From assembly GCA_958446945.1 (NCBI GenBank), contig CAUCYJ010000107.1, positions 1-8,775 on the forward strand: DNA of 8,775 nt. The letters run 5' to 3'. Positions 6,037 to 8,775 of this stretch are shown here, piece after piece. The stretch's first letter is position 1. Each line of letters begins with the position of its first letter. The DNA comes from UBA9414 sp958446945. GTDB lineage: Bacteria; Bacillota; Clostridia; Lachnospirales; Lachnospiraceae. A model generated the notes under the pieces. It was not told the DNA's origin and searched no databases. It saw nothing but the letters and a program-made list of their open reading frames with translations. The translations under genes were made by a program, and so were the position numbers.

Positions 6037-6666
6037 ATATCTCTCCTCCATACTACGATTCTGCTTAATTGCATCAATCGTATTCTGTAAATGTCTGACA
6101 AATGGATCTGTAGTAGAAATAGTTTCTGTCCGCCCTGTATCTTTCACATAGTCCAGGAAGCGCAGTAACTCATCTGGAATGCTATTTCTGTTCTTTCCAT
6201 GAACATTTAGATAAACTGTTTCAATTCCATCATTTACAGGTTTCCTCGTTTCTTCACAGAAAGTCCTCGTTGAATAACGATACAGACCCTCTCCAAAAGG
6301 ATCAAAATCACAGATAAATATAACATACGTATCCGGCAGAGTTTCATAGGAATCTCCTGTCAACAATGCATCCATATCAATCTGATCATGATAATAGCGG
6401 CTTCTTTTAGGAAGAAATTTCTGTAATGTAACCTGCATTTCCACATTAAAGCGTGTCCTGTCTGCATCCGCAGCGTAGACATCCAGACGCACACCATGAT
6501 ATTCCGAATGATATGCCATGGTTTTCTCCGTCTGGATGTGTACCTCCGATATCGGAATTCCCAATGCAAGCTCGATCACCTTGCGGCAGATTTCCGGATT
6601 AGACATCACTGCTGCAAACATAAAAGCATCACGTATTGTCAGATCTTTAAATTTTCTGGCTGACAT
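5824..6666 (-). CDS. Rpn family nuclease / PD-(D/E)XK putative transposase (PDDEXK_2), copy B
   Basis: A 280-residue protein starting MSARKF at ATG 6666, with AAAGGA 7 nt upstream, the same as copy A. An upstream in-frame ATG (6723) lies above the predicted transcript start near 6699, so it is not used in this call. Nuclease residues D62 (RLDVY), E76 and Q78 (NVEMQ) are intact. The linker is 4 residues shorter than in copy A (EGRQEM instead of EGIQQGSQQM). The C-terminal domain is about 68% identical to that of A (38 of 56 aligned residues), against 93% or more for the N-terminal half and 100% for the core. Both genes look intact and expressible, which argues against one being a decayed relic. 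The role is as for copy A: a DNA endonuclease linked to recombination and possibly phage restriction. It is downstream of the 217-residue secreted gene, with no clear terminator between them. Confidence 0.88.
   Translation of the reverse strand: MSARKFKDLTIRDAFMFAAVMSNPEICRKVIELALGIPISEVHIQTEKTMAYHSEYHGVRLDVYAADADRTRFNVEMQVTLQKFLPKRSRYYHDQIDMDALLTGDSYETLPDTYVIFICDFDPFGEGLYRYSTRTFCEETRKPVNDGIETVYLNVHGKNRNSIPDELLRFLDYVKDTGRTETISTTDPFVRHLQNTIDAIKQNRSMEERYMLLEEMMRNEKQEGRQEMLAQCLIDSLKSKFSISDVLAEKIMSETNISRLQTWFQLSLKVSSVEEFEKNM
6045..6049 (-). promoter_or_regulatory. Internal Shine-Dalgarno site in rpn copy B
   Basis: GGAGG, 8 nt before the in-frame ATG 6036; identical in context to 1299-1303. Confidence 0.5.
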
Positions 6667-6705
6667 TCTCCTGTCCTTTCTGAAGCAGAAGAACTCTATG
6701 GACTC

Positions 6706-6734
6706 ATTATAACTCCAAAGCATAAATCCAACAA
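6706..6734 (-). promoter_or_regulatory. Candidate promoter of rpn copy B
   Basis: TTGTTG (6729-6734), a 17-nt spacer and a consensus TATAAT (6706-6711) on the minus strand. This is the best promoter match in the window. The start site would be near 6699, with a 33-nt leader to ATG 6666. Confidence 0.65.
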
Positions 6735-6814
6735 GGAAAAGTTTTCGACAAAAACCTATGTATTTCTGTTTTTTTTCTGAATGTATCCAGAAACGTAATT
6801 TCCTCTATATTTTT

Positions 6815-7468
6815 TTATTTATATATCTTCATAGTATATCCTGTTCCATTATTAGTCAGAAATCTATATTTCGCCTGGTAACTGGAACGACTGATACTTT
6901 TCTGATTATAGCTCCATCTGCTGGATGTAGCAGTCATCCAAATTGTATTGCTATTTGTATACAATTTTCCATTGGAATATTCGCAAAACGTATGATCATC
7001 GTATCCATGAGAAAATCCCATATCAATACGGCTTCTATTTTTAAAAATATGTACAAAATTATCATGTCGTGCCGGAATTACATTAGAATGATTCAACACT
7101 GTAACAACTTTTCCATTCTTAATTGTATAAATAGAAGTTGATTCACCATACCCTGATCCTTTTGCAGTATTTCTGTCATAAGTGGGAATTCCATATCTCA
7201 TAACAAGTTCATCGATTCCATTTTTATCAATATCCACAAATAAATACATCACTTTTCTTGACGCAGCATCCGAACCGCCATTTGGACTATTTCTTTTATA
7301 AGAAGCTTTTGCTTTATTCGCATAATTTTTCATAGTCGTTTTATACAGCTTATGCTGCGCAGATTTACTCATAGCCGCATTTACATTCATAGCACTACCC
7401 AGAATTGCTACACAAAGCATCAACATAGTCAGCAAAATATATCTCATTTTTCCACAGTTTTTTATCAT
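6815..7468 (-). CDS. Small secreted protein with a DxDxNGxxE calcium-type loop
   Basis: A 217-residue protein from ATG 7468. AGGTGAGG (7477-7484) sits 8 nt upstream, so the in-frame GTG at 7477, which overlaps that site, is less likely. Signal peptide: hydrophobic core about residues 9-26, with cleavage probably at NVNA (residue 31). The mature protein opens with a helix (HKLYKTTMKNYANKAK), then a strand and loop FVD-I-D-K-N-G-x-x-E-L (D79, D81, N83, E87), then beta-rich sequence. The same order of elements (helix, loop with xELVxxY, a strand ending in NGK or DGK, then aromatic/Gly strands) is seen in the C-terminal domain of the 866-residue protein, so I read them as related domains. No enzyme motif is visible. 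A calcium-stabilised secreted beta-fold is inferred; the function is unknown. Confidence 0.82.
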   Translation of the reverse strand: MIKNCGKMRYILLTMLMLCVAILGSAMNVNAAMSKSAQHKLYKTTMKNYANKAKASYKRNSPNGGSDAASRKVMYLFVDIDKNGIDELVMRYGIPTYDRNTAKGSGYGESTSIYTIKNGKVVTVLNHSNVIPARHDNFVHIFKNRSRIDMGFSHGYDDHTFCEYSNGKLYTNSNTIWMTATSSRWSYNQKSISRSSYQAKYRFLTNNGTGYTMKIYK

Positions 7469-7500
7469 TGTGTACACCTCACCTATTATATTCTTTTAGT

Positions 7501-7530
7501 ATTATGTCATAATCGTGCATATTTTCACAA
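7501..7530 (-). promoter_or_regulatory. Candidate promoter of the small secreted gene
   Basis: TTGTGA (7525-7530), 18 nt, then CATAAT (7501-7506). The -10 lies within the perfect palindrome ATTATG-T-CATAAT (7501-7513), so a regulator bound there would cover the promoter. TATAAT at 7485-7490 is too close to the ribosome binding site to be the -10. Confidence 0.35.
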
Positions 7531-7560
7531 AAAACGTTTTAAATTCGCTGTTGTTACTCA

Positions 7561-7578
7561 TTATATGGATTCATATAA
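7561..7578. promoter_or_regulatory. Palindrome upstream of the small secreted gene (possible operator)
   Basis: TTATATG-GATT-CATATAA has perfect 7-bp arms and a 4-bp centre. It is bracketed by two direct copies of TGTTGTTA (7549-7556 and 7584-7591, 35 bp apart). It sits about 30 bp above the -35 box. The regulator is unknown. Confidence 0.35.
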
Positions 7579-7641
7579 CTACATGTTGTTATATTTTTAT
7601 CTTTAGGATTATATAATACATTTAATATTCATTTCTCCCTA

Positions 7642-7706
7642 CTGTCATCCTCAATAGCTCTTGTAATATATTTCTTCTCCTGTCGTTATCGTCAATGATT
7701 CTTGTA
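7642..7706 (-). repeat. Two imperfect direct repeats
   Basis: On the minus strand, TACAAGAATCATTGACGATA (starting at 7706) and TACAAGAGCTATTGAGGATG (starting at 7665) begin units about 41 bp apart, each followed by an AGG-GAGAA-like run. They could be binding half-sites or remnants of a duplicated coding end. In one frame the second copy reads as a short Arg/Asp-rich peptide end, but no intact gene is present. Confidence 0.35.
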
Positions 7707-7747
7707 GAAAAACGTAAAATTATTATCGTATAATCGAAAAATTTTAT

Positions 7748-7795
7748 AAAAATTGCGCGTCTAACATTCCTAAATATTAGAGAATTAACACGCAA
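7748..7795 (-). terminator. Intrinsic terminator after the membrane-protein frame
   Basis: On the minus strand TTGCGTGTT pairs with GACGCGCAA (9 bp, two G-T wobbles). Further inner pairing is possible (TTC/GAA and CTAA/TTAG), and TTTTT follows at once. It lies 99 nt past the stop at 7895, in the right orientation. On the plus strand the T-run is poorer. Confidence 0.65.
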
Positions 7796-7894
7796 CTATT
7801 TATTATTTTAGCAAACAACCCAAAATCTGTTGTTTATCCCACCTAAAACATGGTGCTGTTTTACACATCTGCTCATTAGATTTCATATTAAATC

Positions 7895-8473
7895 TTACAT
7901 ACGTAAATCCAAAAATGAATCTGCGATGGATCTTACACAATCATCATTTTCTCCATATTTTGCTTCCAAAACCGCTTTTAATCTCTCACCCTGTTTTTTA
8001 AAGTATCTTCGTTCATCTATTGTCCTCGCATCGCAAAATGCCCTATAAATAGATTCCGCGTTTTCTTTATATTGCCAGTATTCATCTGAACCACTGATTA
8101 ATTTATGCGTATCTTTTTCTGTGTTATATCCATAATCGTAATCATTTGTTTCAGAATAACCGAAATCTCTGGTTAAATCTCTACCGCTACTTCTATTATT
8201 TCCAGTCCTACCAAAAGCTACTCTAAAGAAAACCCAGCACATGATTATCACAGCTAATATTGTTCCGGTTGCTTCTTGTATCATATATATATTGTCACCC
8301 ACACCAAACTTATAAACTTTAATTCCTACAGACACTATTGTACTCAATATACTTGACGCAATCGCATATCCTTTTTTTAGCAAATATATCCACAAGCACC
8401 ATATGATAAAAGAGATAATTCCATTGACTTCAGCTCCTCCATCATTTTGAGGCGAGTAAAGCATCAATGCCAT
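7895..8473 (-). CDS. Membrane protein of unknown family (possibly the 3' part of a frameshifted gene)
   Basis: 192 residues from ATG 8473. Three probable membrane segments lie at about 19-33, 36-54 and 68-86, followed by a polar Asp/Tyr-rich stretch (about 95-130) and a helical charged C-terminus with YWQYKENAESIYRAF and RRYFKKQGERLKAVLEAKYG. No family is recognised. The ATG at 8473 has no Shine-Dalgarno sequence; the preceding bases are T-rich. The frame stays open upstream to 8521 and adds IFITFFAFLWVTL directly before the ATG, a further hydrophobic segment that looks like real coding sequence. This upstream stretch can only be reached from the preceding frame by a -1 shift at the A7 run (8512-8518). 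The start given is therefore provisional, and the gene may be the second part of a longer one. Confidence 0.6.
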   Translation of the reverse strand: MALMLYSPQNDGGAEVNGIISFIIWCLWIYLLKKGYAIASSILSTIVSVGIKVYKFGVGDNIYMIQEATGTILAVIIMCWVFFRVAFGRTGNNRSSGRDLTRDFGYSETNDYDYGYNTEKDTHKLISGSDEYWQYKENAESIYRAFCDARTIDERRYFKKQGERLKAVLEAKYGENDDCVRSIADSFLDLRM

Positions 8474-8502
8474 TAATGTAACCCATAAAAAAGCAAAAAA
8501 AG

Positions 8503-8775
8503 TTATAAAAATTTTTTTATTTTATGTATCATAAATACATGCTTTCCTTTCTCTCTGCCCAGATACCAAACGCTATGAAAACATTTTGCTGAGCTTATTT
8601 TTAATATATTATACTCCTTATTTTCAAGTATAATCTTCTGATTAAATGCTTTTAACTTCTTCTTGATCTGAGGTTCCCCATATTCCAGCGCATGTCGATA
8701 ATCAGCCTCATCAGATAACGCATTATAATGGTATCGTAATTTAAGACACTTCAAGAGACATTTCTTAATGAATCT
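8503..8775 (-). CDS. C-terminal end of an unrecognised protein (5' end beyond right edge)
   Basis: The minus-strand frame is open from the window edge to TAA at 8503-8505, with 90 residues visible. It is charged and soluble, with a DEADYRHALEYGEPQIKKKLKAF helix-like stretch and a KCFHSVWYLGREKGKHVF strand-like stretch. The only in-window start is a TTG (8754) without a ribosome binding site, and the frame continues above it, so the true start is probably outside. The stop falls 9 codons after an in-frame ATG (MIHKIKKFL). Its last codons overlap the -1 frame of the next gene across an A7 run. Without the shift the protein ends in a short basic tail; with it, it continues into a membrane segment. 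Confidence 0.5.
   Translation of the reverse strand, partial: RFIKKCLLKCLKLRYHYNALSDEADYRHALEYGEPQIKKKLKAFNQKIILENKEYNILKISSAKCFHSVWYLGREKGKHVFMIHKIKKFL
8512..8518 (-). other. A7 slippery run joining two overlapping frames
   Basis: On the minus strand, in the frame of the upstream gene, the codons read ATA AAA AAA TTT TTA TAA. A -1 slip on A-AAA-AAA gives AAA AAA ATT TTT ATA ACT, which continues into the membrane-protein frame. The two frames overlap from 8503 to 8521. No strong downstream stem-loop is visible. Confidence 0.45.

Larger units (their letters stand above)
5660..6753 (-). repeat. Duplicated rpn unit, copy B (about 1.09 kb)
   Basis: Same orientation and extent as 882-2007. It carries promoter, rpn gene, and 3' tail with hairpin. 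The shared 17-mer at the upstream edge is 6737-6753, and the downstream edge is near 5660. Identity is perfect for 354 bp in the middle (5995-6348 against 1249-1602, offset 4746) and drops clearly on both sides. Confidence 0.7.
7469..7894. other. Gene-free regulatory region between the membrane-protein frame and the secreted gene
   Basis: This 426-nt AT-rich gap contains, from right to left: a hairpin AAACAAC/GTTGTTT (7813-7819 and 7829-7835) with no T-run; the terminator at 7748-7795; a pair of imperfect direct repeats (7642-7706); a palindrome at 7561-7578; a 10-bp palindrome AAAACGTTTT (7531-7540); and the promoter region. No complete gene with a ribosome binding site was found. Confidence 0.6.

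Noticed and set aside
6667..6723. Longer N-terminus (19 extra residues) for rpn copy B
   Set aside because: The upstream ATG lies above the predicted transcript start, the extra residues have no counterpart in copy A, and ATG 6666 carries the conserved ribosome binding site.
6755..6814. TTTCTG/CAGAAA hairpin after the small secreted gene as its terminator
   Set aside because: On the minus strand it is followed by an A-run, not a T-run, so it lacks the form of an intrinsic terminator.
7648..7790. Short minus-strand frame reading through the terminator and direct repeats
   Set aside because: It has no ribosome binding site, starts only with TTG inside the terminator stem, and has no recognisable protein character.
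7813..7835. AAACAAC/GTTGTTT hairpin as terminator for the membrane-protein frame
   Set aside because: No T-run follows on the minus strand; the GC-rich hairpin at 7748-7795 is the better candidate.
1..8775. CRISPR array, tRNA or rRNA genes
   Set aside because: No regularly spaced identical repeats and no tRNA cloverleaf or rRNA-like sequence were seen on either strand by eye.

Overview
The window looks like chromosome of a low-GC anaerobic Firmicute, most likely a Lachnospiraceae gut bacterium. The support is strong AGGAGG-type ribosome binding sites, an AT-rich base composition (about mid-30s % GC by eye outside the left end), secreted Big2-domain proteins, and a PduB-type bacterial microcompartment shell gene. 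The genus is inference. Every gene I can support is on the minus strand, so transcription runs from right to left.

In transcription order: (1) 8775-7895 holds the 3' end of an unrecognised gene followed by a membrane-protein frame. The two overlap at an A7 run that would join them by a -1 shift, so they may be one gene that is broken or frameshifted. An intrinsic terminator follows at 7795-7748. (2) 7469-7894 is a gene-free regulatory region with several palindromes and short repeats. (3) 7468-6815 encodes a small secreted protein with a calcium-type DxDxNGxxE loop. (4) 6666-5824 is an Rpn/PDDEXK_2 nuclease gene (copy B). (5) 5441-2052 is a two-gene operon of secreted proteins: an 866-residue protein with an acidic N-terminus, helical region, two Big2 domains and a C-terminal DxNxDGxxE-loop domain, then a 248-residue secreted protein of unknown family. 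(6) 1920-1066 is a second Rpn gene (copy A). (7) 652 to the left edge is most of pduB, with its own promoter; its GC content is visibly higher than that of the rest.

The most interesting part is the pair of Rpn genes. Both copies carry the nuclease motif (D62, E76, Q78). Both also have a near-ideal Shine-Dalgarno sequence inside the gene, 8 nt before an in-frame ATG. That ATG would give a separate C-terminal protein of 74 residues (A) or 70 residues (B). This is the gene-within-gene layout reported for E. coli rpn genes, where the short product restrains the long nuclease. The nuclease core of the two copies is identical over 354 bp, whereas the C-terminal tails, which would make up most of the short products, have diverged to about 68% identity and differ in linker length. 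Homology extends past both genes on each side, making a unit of about 1.1 kb that includes the promoter and a 3' hairpin with a compensatory base-pair change. The two direct copies flank the secreted-protein operon, so homologous recombination between them could delete about 4.75 kb.

Functions of the secreted proteins and the split membrane gene are not recognised. Promoter and operator calls are by eye and tentative.
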